A stretch of 5,919 nt of DNA from DATFKA01 sp042095835 (GTDB taxonomy: Bacteria; Bacteroidota; Bacteroidia; Chitinophagales; Saprospiraceae): assembly GCA_042095835.1 (NCBI GenBank), contig JBELML010000213.1, forward strand, positions 1 through 5,919. The letters are read 5' to 3'. The position numbers were made by a program, and so were the translations under genes. Position 1 is the stretch's first letter; every line of letters begins with the position of its first letter. The notes beneath the pieces were generated by a model. That model searched no databases. It worked only from the letters and a program-made list of their open reading frames with translations, and was not told the DNA's origin. Positions 1 through 5,867 of the stretch are shown here, piece by piece.

Positions 1-26
1 GTAAATCAACCCATTTTCAATTTCGA

Positions 27-43
27 GGCGGGCTTAGCCCGCT
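27..43. repeat. GC-rich short hairpin
   Basis: A perfect 6-bp inverted repeat (GCGGGC at 28-33, GCCCGC at 37-42) surrounds a TTA loop, with a possible G-T closing pair at 27/43. It stands out against very AT-rich surroundings. No T-run follows on either strand, so it does not look like a standard intrinsic terminator. It lies about 170 bp beyond the stop codon of the minus-strand TPR gene and could end that transcript or one entering from outside the window. The rest of 1-211 holds no gene that I can support. Confidence 0.5.
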
Positions 44-211
44 GAGTAGTTACAATCTTATGATAACCAAAGATAAACAATTGGTTTATTTATTGCGATT
101 CGTGATTATATTGTTGTATTCGAAAAAACGTTATATTAAGATCGAAATTTAATAATAGTGATCAATGGTTCGTTTTGACATATTATTAATTGGTTGGTGT
201 TGCAAAAGTAC

Positions 212-1597
212 CTATTTTTTCAAGTATCCTCTTGCAATTAGGATGCCACCAATTGTTAAAAGTAACGCAAGAAAAATTTTTAAAAAGATTTCCAATCCTT
301 TTTGCTGTTTTATTCGTTTGGCCAGTACTTCGGACTCCAGATCATAAAATATTGAATCGTAGCTGGTGCTATCAGTGAAAAGCTTAATATTGTCTAGCCC
401 TTTTACTTGCATATTCTCTCTATTCACGATTTCCTTATAGGCAAAGAGTTTCTTGTAAGCCTCGTAACTTTTCTCTTTGTCTTCGGCTGCCATGTGGATA
501 TCCTTTTTCAAGGTGTAAGCCTCTACTAAATTAACACTTTGAGGTTCTTTTTCTTCTTCCATCAGAAAAATGGACTGATCGATATATTGCTCAGCAATTT
601 TTAACTGCTGGAGATGGAAATTTGATCGGGCGGCTTCCAGGTATACAAATGGATTATACACAGTCGTAGCTTGATGGTCGTCTCCACCATATTGGTTTAT
701 GATTTGTATGGATATATCAAGTAGGCTATCAGCAATCGTGTATTCTTTCCTACTATTAAAAATTTTCCCGAAGCCATAATAGTGGATAATCATATCATAA
801 CCCTTATTGTGTTTTTTGTCAATCTGGATTAATGGATAGAGAAAATCAAAAGGGTTTTCTAGTGTACCAAGTTCACTTTTATACAGTGCTGAATTGTACA
901 AACCGCTAGCAATAATAGCATCCAATCGCACACTATCCTTTGGGTTTTCAAGCTTGGTTTTGTTGGCTAGTGCTAGTAATTCTTGAGTATGAAAGAGACA
1001 TTTCTCAGGAGAACCTTTTGTTAATTTATAAATATGGCTCAAATTTTGGTGAGCCATCAGAGCGGGGTAGGAACAGATTGTAAACGGTCGATCGGCACAC
1101 TTCTTACTGATATACTTAACGGTCAGGTCAAAGGATTGGATAGCTTTATCAAATATACCTTGCATGGCATATAAGACACCAAAGCTATTATAGACAAGAG
1201 CTTCATTGAGGTACTCCTCCGATGACCATTTATCATTTTTTATGATGGCAAGCGACCTCCTCAAACTCCTTTCTGCTTCAGAATAATCTCCTTTCATAAT
1301 CGACCTAGAGGCCACATTGTAAAATGTATATCCCTCCAGTAAATCACTATCAAATTGTCGAGCAACCTCAAAAGCCCGCTCCGCAATCGTATCAATATAG
1401 GGATCTTTTGTAGTACTACAGGCTTGCAATAAATCAACATATAAACCGACTAGAGAAGAATCAGCTTTAGTTGGACTATTGCGCTCCACAGAACGGATTA
1501 CATGCAGGAGACTATCTTTTACACTAACCTGCCCGGATAAAGTATAAGGTAGTAAGCATAGCATTAGGCAATAAAGGTTTCTTAAGAGACTTGTCAT
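212..1597 (-). CDS. Exported TPR-repeat protein with C-terminal membrane anchor
   Basis: This 461-residue protein is probably a periplasmic helical-repeat domain held in the inner membrane. Residues 1-22 form a signal peptide (one Arg, a Leu/Cys-rich core, a likely cut after SG22). Residues 86-391 contain several TPR-like helix pairs; the clearest are at about 86-119 (ASRSIMKGDYSEAERSL) and 132-164 (FGVLYAMQGIFDKAIQSF), with weaker ones near 269-302 and 355-391. A charged helix at about 412-433, possibly coiled coil, leads into one hydrophobic helix (435-455). The protein ends six residues later (RGYLKK). In Bacteroidota this arrangement usually continues into a LytS-type histidine kinase or a DNA-binding domain; none is present, and the 211 bp after the stop show no continuation in another frame. 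The ATG at 1595-1597 fits the signal peptide directly behind it. The gene points away from everything else in the window and appears monocistronic. The TPR class is fairly sure; the function is unknown. Confidence 0.85.
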   Translation of the reverse strand: MTSLLRNLYCLMLCLLPYTLSGQVSVKDSLLHVIRSVERNSPTKADSSLVGLYVDLLQACSTTKDPYIDTIAERAFEVARQFDSDLLEGYTFYNVASRSIMKGDYSEAERSLRRSLAIIKNDKWSSEEYLNEALVYNSFGVLYAMQGIFDKAIQSFDLTVKYISKKCADRPFTICSYPALMAHQNLSHIYKLTKGSPEKCLFHTQELLALANKTKLENPKDSVRLDAIIASGLYNSALYKSELGTLENPFDFLYPLIQIDKKHNKGYDMIIHYYGFGKIFNSRKEYTIADSLLDISIQIINQYGGDDHQATTVYNPFVYLEAARSNFHLQQLKIAEQYIDQSIFLMEEEKEPQSVNLVEAYTLKKDIHMAAEDKEKSYEAYKKLFAYKEIVNRENMQVKGLDNIKLFTDSTSYDSIFYDLESEVLAKRIKQQKGLEIFLKIFLALLLTIGGILIARGYLKK

Positions 1598-2033
1598 GAT
1601 AACTGTTAAAATGATTCAATAAATCTTTAAGGGGAGCTGATAGCATTTGGCATGTTGCAATATACTCTACCTTAGTAAGGTGTAGCATCTGCCTAAGTAG
1701 CTGAAAAATAACATTTCATGGGCAAGAAAAATAACGAAAATAAATTGTTATGTACGGAAATGTGTTTCTGCTTCTTCTTATAGGTTTTAATTGTGCGAAG
1801 TGTATTTCCAGAATAATCCCAAGTGCATTCATTGATTGTCAATTTTATAGTGAGCATGTGCCGCAGAGGTTTTCAAATAGATTTTTTAGGCTCCAACTAA
1901 ATTAATTGACACAAACTCTATTGGGATAGACGGAGATCTTTGCAGGCCTGCTAGCCTGTAATTTGATGATGGTCATCTAGTACCTTGGTTGACAAGTGAA
2001 GGGGTAAACCATAAGACCTGTCCCCAAAACGCA

Positions 2034-2055
2034 TTAATCTAGCACTTTAGATTAA
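2034..2055. repeat. 8-bp inverted repeat, operator-like
   Basis: The arms TTAATCTA (2034-2041) and TAGATTAA (2048-2055) are perfectly complementary across a 6-base spacer, GCACTT. The symmetry over 22 bp is what a dimeric regulator would bind. No T-run follows, so it is not a terminator. It lies about 335 bp upstream of the peptidase start and 435 bp from the TPR start. A protein site is an inference; chance symmetry in AT-rich DNA is possible. Confidence 0.4.
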
Positions 2056-2326
2056 ACAATGTTTGCACGTTGTAATTTGTATTTTTTATTCTGTATTCTT
2101 GTTTAAAAGAAATTGATTATTTTGAATCTTAATTATTGATCCACTTTTTGCTTGTTCTCTTAATTGTAGGTTTTATTGAAATCAGTCACGAAGCGATACA
2201 CCCCTATTAAAACACATAGAACGACCACTTCTAAAATTTTCTAGAAGCATAGAGACAGACTACTGCGATATCCATCAATGGTCCCTACCTAGGATAGCGT
2301 ATTACGTCATTTTTCATAGTATCAGA

Positions 2327-2353
2327 TGTATTGCTTGGAATTAAAGCAATACA
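2327..2353. promoter_or_regulatory. Perfect 10-bp inverted repeat upstream of peptidase start
   Basis: The arms TGTATTGCTT (2327-2336) and AAGCAATACA (2344-2353) match over all 10 bp, separated by GGAATTA. The repeat ends 35 bp before the ATG at 2389, so it is either an operator over the promoter or a hairpin in the 5' leader. A T-rich stretch follows (2361-2386), but it begins 7 bases after the stem and contains A runs, so a true terminator is less likely; an attenuator cannot be excluded. Of the symmetric sites in the long intergenic region this is the best. Confidence 0.5.
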
Positions 2354-2388
2354 GACAGGATTTATTTTTTAATTTTTAATTTTTTCTG

Positions 2389-2463
2389 ATGAAAAAATCA
2401 TTTAACTACATTTTTTTAGGCCTACTCCTTGGTAGTGCAAATAATGTAAGGCTGAAGAGATAA
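2389..2463 (+). pseudogene. 5' stub of an exported protein gene, cut by IS1
   Basis: From ATG at 2389, fourteen codons (MKKSFNYIFLGLLL) form the start of a typical signal peptide: two Lys followed by a hydrophobic core. At 2431 the reading frame enters the left end of the IS1 element, and it stops at TAA 2461-2463 after ten IS-derived codons. No Shine-Dalgarno site is visible, as is usual in Bacteroidota; the leader is very T/A-rich. The most economical view is that this is the beginning of the S8 peptidase gene whose end lies beyond the IS, since those enzymes are secreted. It could instead come from another exported-protein gene, because the two flanks do not join directly. Confidence 0.6.
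2431..2453 (+). repeat. IS1 left terminal inverted repeat
   Basis: It begins GGTAGTGCAAATAATG and ends AAGGCT. It matches the reverse complement of 3217-3239 at 21 of 23 positions, differing at the 9th and 13th bases. The match stops exactly at the inner end, and just outside it the two flanks are unrelated, which fixes the IS boundary. Confidence 0.92.
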
Positions 2464-2469
2464 AACGGA

Positions 2470-2516
2470 CAGTGCGTATATTTGATATTGAAAAAAATCA
2501 TATACGTAATGCACTG
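2470..2516 (+). promoter_or_regulatory. Hairpin covering the transposase start codon
   Basis: CAGTGC (2470-2475) pairs with GCACTG (2511-2516), and GTATAT (2476-2481) pairs with ATATAC (2500-2505), giving 12 bp with a 5-base bulge (GTAAT) on the 3' side and an 18-base loop. The ATG at 2509-2511 lies in the bulge and the first base of the lower stem, so an RNA that includes the left part of the IS would hide the start. Several other insertion sequences are known to use such folding to stop readthrough transcripts from the host making transposase. Here it is a prediction from pairing only. Confidence 0.5.
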
Positions 2517-3141
2517 CCCAAAATGTCTTAGCACAAATATAAAGAAAAATGGAAGTACTCACTATGGTCGACAAAATCATAAATGCAAAGCATGTGATCG
2601 ACAATTTGTGTTTCCAAATCATCATAACATTAGCGAATCTGTAAAAGAACAAATTCGCAAAGCTTTGCTGGAAAGAATTAGTTTACGAGGGATTACTCGG
2701 ATATTTAAAGTTAGCTTGACTTGGTTATTAGAATTCATGATAAAAGTGTACAAAGAAGTACCTCAAGATTTAGGCATGGAGTTAGAGGATATTCTTGAAG
2801 ACGATATGCAAGTAGCTGTAATTCAACTAGATGAAGCCTGGTCTTTTATTGGTAAGAAGGCTAATAAGTGTTGGATTTGGATTGCTTATGAGGCCAATAC
2901 TAACCAAGTTGTCGCCTTTCATATTGGTGATCGGACCAAGCAATCTGCTCAAACTTTTTATGATAAAATTCCGGAACCTCTAAAAGAAAAATGCCAACTT
3001 ATTTTCACAGATAACCTGAAATCCTATGACAAGGTTATCCCTGAAAGTAAACACCATACAGGTAAGAAATTTAATCAAAATATTGAACGGCTATTTTGTA
3101 CGATGAGACAAAGAGTAAGCAGAGTGGTCAGAAAAAGCTAA
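2509..3141 (+). CDS. IS1-family transposase, C-terminus cut by in-frame stop
   Basis: This DDE-type transposase moves the surrounding IS. In order it has a zinc ribbon (C3-P-K-C6 and C26-K-A-C29), a helix-turn-helix at about 55-78 (RISLRGITRIF) and the IS1 catalytic core: D108 in QLDEAWSFIGKK, D168 in IFTDNLKSYD and E193 in NIERL, with the 24-residue D-E gap of the family. The ATG at 2509 places the zinc ribbon right at the N-terminus as usual; a TTG at 2482 would add nine residues. The TAA at 3139-3141 comes just after RQRVSRVVRKS, where the family continues L-SFSKK, and the same frame runs on to 3228. The product is thus 210 residues instead of about 239. A single base change (for example TTA or CTA to TAA) explains it. 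All catalytic residues remain, but loss of the conserved tail probably abolishes or weakens activity. Confidence 0.9.
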   Translation: MHCPKCLSTNIKKNGSTHYGRQNHKCKACDRQFVFPNHHNISESVKEQIRKALLERISLRGITRIFKVSLTWLLEFMIKVYKEVPQDLGMELEDILEDDMQVAVIQLDEAWSFIGKKANKCWIWIAYEANTNQVVAFHIGDRTKQSAQTFYDKIPEPLKEKCQLIFTDNLKSYDKVIPESKHHTGKKFNQNIERLFCTMRQRVSRVVRKS

Positions 3142-3228
3142 TCCTTTTCCAAAAAATGGGAAAACCATGAAATGGCACTGAGATACTTTTTTTGGCATTA
3201 CAACTTTGAGCGAAATAGCCTTACATAA
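3142..3228 (+). other. Orphaned 3' part of the transposase frame
   Basis: Directly after the TAA at 3139 the same frame encodes 28 residues, starting SFSKKWENHEMALRYFFWHY and ending with a natural stop at 3226-3228 inside the right terminal repeat. The text matches the usual C-terminus of IS1 transposases (SFSKK.ENH then an aromatic-rich helix). So 2509-3228 was once one gene of 239 codons, and no indel is needed to join the parts. Confidence 0.85.
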
Positions 3229-3239
3229 TTAGCACTACC
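3217..3239 (-). repeat. IS1 right terminal inverted repeat
   Basis: It ends TTAGCACTACC and is the mate of 2431-2453, with 21 of 23 positions matching in reverse complement. The transposase's original stop codon (3226-3228) lies inside it. The peptidase remnant begins on the next base. Confidence 0.92.
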
Positions 3240-3697
3240 GTTTTTTCGACAACGAGGCTATTAAGCGCGCTGTATCAAAATGTGCAAGAACAGGTAAATT
3301 AATATTTAATGCAGGTGGTACATTTCCTGGATCAGACTTATTGGATGAATTAATCCCAGCCACAGTTTTAAAGAATTTTACATTATTTCCTGCTAGAATG
3401 CATTTCAATTTAACCATATCCTGTACGGCTATTAATATGGATCGTAGTGGCAATATGGTCTGGGCTCCATCTGCTCACGGAAAAGCAGATTTTGTGACCC
3501 ATCATGACGATGGTTCAGGTACATCGTCGTCGGCTACTTCACATATTGCAGGTATGGCCGCAAATATCTGGTCAGAAAACCCGTCGCAAAACAAATGGCA
3601 AGTACGCCAAAAAATGATGAAATCAGCAGATTTCGGAAAAAGACATCCTTTATTTGGATTTGGCAGAGTTCATTTAATGAAACATGCAAACAACTAG
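3240..3697 (+). pseudogene. C-terminal remnant of S8 subtilisin-like serine peptidase
   Basis: Starting immediately at the IS edge, an open frame of 151 codons (3242-3694, stop TAG 3695-3697) encodes the last part of a subtilase. Numbered from Phe at 3242, residues 5-27 (EAIKRAV, then GKLIFNAGGT) match the helix and strand before the oxyanion site, and residues 93-104 (GTSSSATSHIAG) are the catalytic Ser block. Aligning on the His, the nucleophile is the middle Ser, residue 96 (codon 3527-3529). The Asp and His active-site regions, which belong to the N-terminal half, are missing, so no active enzyme can be made. The usual oxyanion Asn (AGN) appears as Gly (AGG). The 5' stub at 2389 may be the other end of the same gene. 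No start with a leader exists here, so translation is unlikely. No C-terminal sorting domain is seen. The parent would have been a secreted or cell-surface protease. Confidence 0.85.
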
Positions 3698-3716
3698 GTA
3701 TTAACTAACAATACCC

Positions 3717-3759
3717 AAACAAGCTCTTTTCAAGTCATTGAAAAGAGCTTGTTTTTTTT
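3717..3759 (+). terminator. Strong intrinsic terminator
   Basis: A perfect stem of 14 bp (CAAGCTCTTTTCAA at 3720-3733 with TTGAAAAGAGCTTG at 3738-3751) closes on a GTCA loop and is followed by eight T residues (3752-3759). Three A residues before the stem (3717-3719) can also pair with the T-run. It begins 19 bp after the stop codon of the peptidase remnant and was evidently its terminator. It should also insulate the LytTR genes from readthrough out of the IS. Confidence 0.93.
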
Positions 3760-4260
3760 GTGGCCTGCCAGGCTTTTACCCATCAACTCCAAAAACTAAA
3801 GGGACTTCGTAATACCCAAATTTTGATCGTACCTCCAAAAGGGCCTTTGGTGGCCTTAATTTCTTAGTTCGTGAAAATCAGCTTTAAAATGCTTCAGTAG
3901 TTTTCTATATTTATTCTATCATTAGAAATTAGGACTAATTTTGTGTATAGAAAAAGTATGTTTCATTCAGAATCGTATGAAAAATTAGGCATTTTGACTA
4001 TGGACACTATATAAGTTAAGGTTACTCTTCACCCAATTTGTTTGTGTGGTTTCATCTCTTTAGCCTATTCTTTTATCTACCGTTTAGGAGTTTCCTATAC
4101 AGCTGATGTAAAGTACTTAGGCTAGAAGATGAATGCCTTTCAATATAATATTAGAACACCTTTCACCAACAGAGGCGTCTGCTTCTAGTTGATTTTCTCC
4201 CTTATATATTACTAGACATTTCAAATTCAATTGATTTAATTCAAAGGGTAGTGATTCGTA
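3760..4260. other. Intergenic region upstream of the LytTR pair
   Basis: These 501 bp hold no gene that I can support, only short open stretches of under 40 codons. They should contain the promoter of the LytTR genes. Visible structure: a hyphenated palindrome at 3926-3941 (AAATTAG, GA, CTAATTT); 7-bp inverted repeats at 4122-4128 and 4182-4188 (CTAGAAG, CTTCTAG) that flank a 19-codon ORF starting at 4129, probably by chance; and a 7-bp direct repeat AATTCAA at 4224-4230 and 4238-4244, period 14, within 40 bp of the start codon. A TATGTTTC at 3957-3964 is close to the Bacteroidota -7 element, but I cannot place a matching -33 element at normal spacing. Confidence 0.45.
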
Positions 4261-5040
4261 ATGCTACAATTGCTATCGTATTGGATCGACCTAAAAAATG
4301 AACTAATGTATATTACTGCCCTTGACAAACGACTACTATCCATTACCTATCAAGGTACCTCTTTATCAATGTTTCTAATGGAGCATCAGATTCATTGCGA
4401 GATATTCGACAATCTAGATGACCTTAGGATTTTAATGGAATGCAAATCAGTAAACGCTACGATCTTGCACGCCAATCGAATTTCGTCGGCTTTATTGGCT
4501 ATTTATCAACAATGCGGTATCCCCAACATTTTATTCATAGCAGAAAATGTAGAGCAGATATCCAATAGCTTTGCTTTTTCACCGCTTGATTTTTTGTTAC
4601 TTCCTGTCATGGAAGAGCGATTGATCAATTCTCTAGAAAAAGTAAAACGAAAAATTAATTTCAGGCCAGTAGTTAAAGCTCGCAAGGTTGTAAATGACAA
4701 AGTGATCTTTAAGACTCTAAACGGATACTGCGTAATAAACCCTAAGGACATTGTTTATTTTGCTAAGCAAGATCACCATGTTTACCTCTACACTGCAAAC
4801 GATAAGCCAATTATCATTCGGGAATCATTAAAAGAAGTCTATAAACGCCTTGCACCCAATATGTTTTTGAGAATTAACCGATCTAGCATTATCCACTTGA
4901 GATACTTAGAGGGTTGTAGGAATATAGCTAGTAAATCCTACGCCATACTTAAAACAGGTACCAGACTGCCCATCGTTAAATCAGCGGAAATAACCCTCAA
5001 AACGAGATTGTACGATCTGTACCAAGGATTAGGCGGGTAG
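4261..5040 (+). CDS. LytTR-family DNA-binding regulator with pseudo-receiver
   Basis: A 259-residue transcription regulator. Residues about 145-250 form a LytTR DNA-binding domain: DIVYFAKQDHHVYLY (163-177), a RESLKEV helix (187-193), then FLRINRSSIIHL (202-213), the family's FxRxHRSxLVN block with Asn206 replacing His, and LPIVKS (236-241) for IPVSRS. Residues 17-130 have the length and strand order of a receiver, best seen in IPNILFIAE (87-95) and SPLDFLLLPVMEERLINSLEKV (107-128). However, the phosphoacceptor strand reads ATILHAN (no Asp), the switch Thr is Ala94, and the strand-5 Lys (FLLKP) is Leu114. It therefore cannot take a phosphate in the classical way. ATG 4306 (residue 16) would give a more normal receiver N-terminus and may be the true start; neither has a good ribosome site. 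Two stops in a row (TAG TAG) end it. It is followed in the same direction by a second LytTR gene 92 bp on, likely co-transcribed. Targets are unknown. Confidence 0.88.
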   Translation: MLQLLSYWIDLKNELMYITALDKRLLSITYQGTSLSMFLMEHQIHCEIFDNLDDLRILMECKSVNATILHANRISSALLAIYQQCGIPNILFIAENVEQISNSFAFSPLDFLLLPVMEERLINSLEKVKRKINFRPVVKARKVVNDKVIFKTLNGYCVINPKDIVYFAKQDHHVYLYTANDKPIIIRESLKEVYKRLAPNMFLRINRSSIIHLRYLEGCRNIASKSYAILKTGTRLPIVKSAEITLKTRLYDLYQGLGG

Positions 5041-5041
5041 T

Positions 5042-5082
5042 AGCAAGCTAGTATAATACGGAATTGGTAACGATTGCTTGCT
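5042..5082. repeat. Inverted repeat between the two LytTR genes
   Basis: AGCAAGC (5042-5048) and GCTTGCT (5076-5082) are perfect 7-bp arms around 27 bases that contain TATAAT (5052-5057). The repeat starts just after the first LytTR stop. No T-run follows, so it does not end the operon. It could be an intercistronic RNA stem that stabilises or separates the two messages, or an operator over a second promoter; TATAAT is not the usual Bacteroidota promoter sequence. Confidence 0.4.
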
Positions 5083-5132
5083 GGAGCGCACCAAGATCAA
5101 AAGCAGGGTCAAGCGTTTAAATTATAAGGATA

Positions 5133-5867
5133 ATGTATAATCTTTTTATCATTGATAAAGGTCGTAAGGAAATAAAAAATCTACTACTTCAGGTTGAAGC
5201 TTTAGATCTGTCTGGTGTCAACTTCATTGGGTCTGCTACCTCTGCTAAAGTGGCCTTGACCGAAATTCAGCGGAAAGAACCAGAGATTCTCATTACTGAA
5301 GTGGATATGGAGGACGGCAAAGCATTTGAAATATTGTCTAGTATCGATTACTTCAATCGACCAAAAACCATCTTTACCTCAAAGTATCAGGAGCGGGCAC
5401 TGGAGATCTTTGACTACGAACCAGTAGATTTTCTGCTCAAACCCTTTTCCATGAATCGATTGCAACAAGCTATTGAAAAAGCAATCGCTGTAATCAAAGA
5501 GCAGGAGCATCAGAAACAGGTAACGATGACCAATCAAGATAAGATCCTCCTAGAAGGTGTTAAAAGGCTTTATATCGTCGACTTTAACGATATCCTCCGT
5601 CTTGAAGCAGATCGAAATTTCTCACACGTTTACCTACAAAATGGCGATAAATACCTCTTGGCAAATAACCTGGGGCAAATAACTCAAAACAATACCTTAT
5701 TCCCTTTACTGCGTTGTCATAGATCCCATTTGGTAAATGCCAACCATATTACTGACTTTATCTCTATCAAGCAGCAAGCCTACTTCATCTTGACAGATGG
5801 GACGAAGGTTCCCATTTCTCGCTCCAAAAAAAATGAAATGCTGCAATGGCTTACTTCAAATAAGTAG
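5133..5867 (+). CDS. LytTR-family response regulator with Glu in place of phospho-Asp
   Basis: A 244-residue regulator with an N-terminal receiver (1-117) and a C-terminal LytTR DNA-binding domain (about 138-242). The LytTR part is canonical: DILRLEADRNFSHVYL (153-168), LLRCHRSHLVNANHI (192-206) and KVPISRSKK (225-233). The receiver keeps the fold (FLFKP-type VDFLLKPF, Lys103; ERALEIFDYEPVDF) but its acidic pocket is altered: IIDKG (6-10) instead of IIDDE, TEVDMEDGKAFEIL (55-68) with Glu56 at the phosphoacceptor site, and Ser83 at the switch Thr. Glu often mimics phosphorylated Asp, so the protein may be permanently in an active-like state. This is an inference, and the neighbouring Asp58 is a less likely acceptor. 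ATG 5133 has AAGGA only 2 bases upstream and gives the right N-terminus. It lies 92 bp after another LytTR gene and probably shares its transcript. No histidine kinase gene is adjacent. Confidence 0.92.
   Translation: MYNLFIIDKGRKEIKNLLLQVEALDLSGVNFIGSATSAKVALTEIQRKEPEILITEVDMEDGKAFEILSSIDYFNRPKTIFTSKYQERALEIFDYEPVDFLLKPFSMNRLQQAIEKAIAVIKEQEHQKQVTMTNQDKILLEGVKRLYIVDFNDILRLEADRNFSHVYLQNGDKYLLANNLGQITQNNTLFPLLRCHRSHLVNANHITDFISIKQQAYFILTDGTKVPISRSKKNEMLQWLTSNK

Larger units (their letters stand above)
1598..2388. other. Long intergenic region between divergent genes
   Basis: About 790 bp lies between the starts of the minus-strand TPR gene and the plus-strand peptidase remnant, so both promoters should be here. 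I saw no convincing ORF, tRNA or other RNA gene. It does hold several inverted repeats: 6-bp arms around one base at 1669-1681 (ACCTTA, TAAGGT), about 70 bp upstream of the TPR start; a 10-bp palindrome GCAGGCCTGC at 1942-1951; 6-bp arms at 2228-2233 and 2242-2247; and the two stronger ones listed separately. No clean Bacteroidota promoter (TTG, then TAnnTTTG) could be fixed on either strand. Confidence 0.5.
2431..3239 (+). mobile_element. IS1-family insertion sequence, 809 bp
   Basis: The element is bounded by 23-bp terminal inverted repeats that match at 21 positions, and it carries a single-ORF IS1-type transposase filling most of its length. The size suits the family. The flanking bases, ctactcctt on the left and gttttttcg on the right, are not a direct repeat, although IS1 elements normally leave about 8-9 bp. 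The missing duplication, with a truncated gene on each side, suggests a deletion or recombination after insertion. There is no frameshift arrangement like the insA/insB of classical IS1. The element is probably unable to move by itself because its transposase is cut short. Confidence 0.93.

Noticed and set aside
165..378. Two overlapping plus-strand ORFs of 60 and 62 codons
   Set aside because: They run antisense through the 3' end of the TPR gene, overlap each other and resemble no protein family; they are shadows of the minus-strand gene.
1968..2041. Protein-like stretch DDGHLVPWLTSEGVNHK in one plus frame
   Set aside because: Only about 24 codons between stops, with no start and no family I recognise. 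It could be a gene relic but cannot be told from chance.
2422..2439. Search for an 8-9 bp target duplication around the IS
   Set aside because: Left flank ctactcctt and right flank gttttttcg do not match, nor do shifted versions, so no duplication is claimed.
2422..2652. Minus-strand 76-codon ORF across the IS left end
   Set aside because: It is antisense to the transposase start and crosses the IS boundary, so it cannot be an ancestral gene.
3235..3453. Minus-strand 72-codon ORF over the peptidase remnant
   Set aside because: It is antisense to clear subtilase coding sequence and starts or ends in IS sequence.
3760..3860. Short open frames on both strands after the terminator, for example LRNTQILIVPPKGPLVALIS
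   Set aside because: Each is under 40 codons and they overlap each other in opposite directions. No motif supports either; noncoding is the simpler reading.
4506..4751. Minus-strand 81-codon ORF inside the first LytTR gene
   Set aside because: It is a shadow of the well-supported plus-strand regulator.
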